DNA of 63,325 nt from Flavobacteriales bacterium (lineage in GTDB: Bacteria > Bacteroidota > Bacteroidia > JANQJC01): positions 1 through 63,325 of the forward strand of contig JANQJC010000088.1 of assembly GCA_028281825.1 (NCBI GenBank), read 5' to 3'. The notes under the pieces are model-generated. The model ran no database searches. It saw only the letters and a list, made by a program, of their open reading frames with translations, and had not been told where the DNA came from. Made by a program: the position numbers and the translations under genes. Positions 62,519 to 63,325 of the stretch are shown here, piece by piece. How positions within the stretch are numbered: position 1 is the first letter of the stretch; each line of letters opens with the position of its first letter.

Positions 62519-63325
62519 TTATTTCAACTCAAATTGAGCTTCACCAATCATTGCGCGGTCTTCATACACGGTAATCTTGTAGATACCTTTAGCGAAGTCC
62601 TCTCCTTTATTAAAGTAGATACACATTGGCACTGACTGGTTCTCATACATTACTTCTTTCTTCATACTGAAACCAATTTTTTGCCCATTCAATTCAAACT
62701 CACTATTAGCGCCCATATTCTCAGCCAATATTTTACCCATTGGGTCTTCGATACGAAGGTAGATGTTCTTCATACCCTTCTTAGTGATTTTGTTTTCACT
62801 AAGTGTAAAGCAGGTCTTAATCTTGTCAACCCTTTTAGCTTTGTCAGTTTCTTTCTCTTTAGAACCTCTTAAGCGAACGCCCATAGATGTCACCTCATAA
62901 GCCTTGAGGATAGAGCCGATAGCCACTTGATTAGCCAAGCCCATATTCTCATTAGTAAGGTCTTGATTTACTGACTTCTGCTCTTGTAAGTCGCTTTTCA
63001 CTTGCTCATTCTCCCCTAGCAAAGTTGTATTCGCCTGGATTAATGAATCATTCTTAGCCTCAAGTATTGCTTGCTTTTCCTTATACTTCTTAATTTCAGA
63101 CCTGTACCAACCTAGTTTGCTGGCATCAGCTTTAGCCGATTCAAGTTGCTTCTGCAATTCAACCAACTTAGCCCTTTCGGCCTCCAGCTCGGCAGTAAGT
63201 GTGCCGTTGGCAGCTTCCATGTCGTCATATTGGGCTATCATATCCTCCAACTCAGTTTGCAATTCTGCTTTCTCTGAATCTACTTTCTCTTTTTCAGCAA
63301 TTACAGTTTCCTTCTGAGTCTTTTG
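62519..63325 (-). CDS. Coiled-coil protein, N-terminus outside window
   Basis: The reading frame is open to the right edge, so the first possible internal start (TTG at 63262) need not be the real one. At least 268 residues are visible. The first 150 are heptad-rich and predicted to form a long coiled coil (EDMIAQYDDMEAANGTLTAELEAERAKLVELQKQLESA...). The last about 110 residues form a compact domain with GVRLRGSKEKETDKAKRVDKIKTCFTLSENKI, IYLRIEDPMGKILAE and GIYKITVYEDRAMIGEAQFELK. No family name can be given, but this combination recurs in Bacteroidota. Confidence 0.75.
   Translation of the reverse strand, partial: QKTQKETVIAEKEKVDSEKAELQTELEDMIAQYDDMEAANGTLTAELEAERAKLVELQKQLESAKADASKLGWYRSEIKKYKEKQAILEAKNDSLIQANTTLLGENEQVKSDLQEQKSVNQDLTNENMGLANQVAIGSILKAYEVTSMGVRLRGSKEKETDKAKRVDKIKTCFTLSENKITKKGMKNIYLRIEDPMGKILAENMGANSEFELNGQKIGFSMKKEVMYENQSVPMCIYFNKGEDFAKGIYKITVYEDRAMIGEAQFELK

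Overview
The window is from a Bacteroidota chromosome, most likely order Cytophagales. Five lines of evidence point there: type IX secretion (T9SS) C-terminal sorting domains on several large secreted proteins; a gliding-motility-type (CHU_C) C-terminal domain with SprB-like repeats; an alternative complex III plus cytochrome oxidase operon; a homogentisate pathway pair; and repeated use of the Bacteroidota -7 promoter box TAnnTTTG with little Shine-Dalgarno signal. Base composition is moderately AT-rich. No rRNA, prophage, CRISPR array or classical IS transposase was seen.

Layout. 1-1139: 3' part of a class-III aminotransferase. 1140-2231: an unusual RNA and repeat region. It has one intact tRNA-Ala(GGC), a small GIY-YIG nuclease gene between the tRNA and a degenerate copy of its 3' half plus terminator, and two tandem 177-178 bp units carrying the tRNA 5' half and its promoter box. 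2232-5140: leftward yraN, pseudouridine synthase and GH3 genes. 5308-15049: a DUF4412 protein, a T9SS cargo protein, LD-carboxypeptidase, metG, tatA-gatA, an MltD-like transglycosylase and a DUF4837 lipoprotein. 15046-17394: penicillin acylase. 17448-20000: an accessory island with vsr, a tight operon of a Cys-rich protein, an HNH nuclease and two unknown small proteins, then an XRE regulator facing an unknown gene. 20212-31616: the respiratory operon actABCDEF-coxBA, closed by a strong hairpin.

31738-44310: a beta-barrel protein, an HD hydrolase with glpK, a VIT1/CCC1-type transporter, an EEP-family hydrolase, two tandem T9SS paralogues, hppD-hmgA (tyrosine to maleylacetoacetate), an M28 peptidase, rsmI and an unknown gene. 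44408-53765: a radical SAM/SPASM protein, the large SprB/PKD/CHU_C protein, a VOC protein, a serine hydrolase, a MscS channel, an AlkD-like protein, a TerB-like protein and another T9SS protein. 53886-63325: a protein with an N-terminal OmpA domain, a WG-repeat protein, a membrane-anchored MutS-like ATPase, a zinc metalloprotease with a T9SS tail, an esterase, a YqeY protein, a membrane-anchored LuxR-type regulator and a coiled-coil protein cut by the window edge.

Most of the window is ordinary housekeeping and surface biology. The parts most worth a second look are the tRNA-Ala/GIY-YIG array with hairpins replacing tRNA loops (1343-2228), the small nuclease island (17448-20000), a short peptide-coding dispersed repeat (1285-1316 and 52744-52775), and four genes whose -7 box ends 3-4 nt before the start codon, which suggests leaderless mRNAs.
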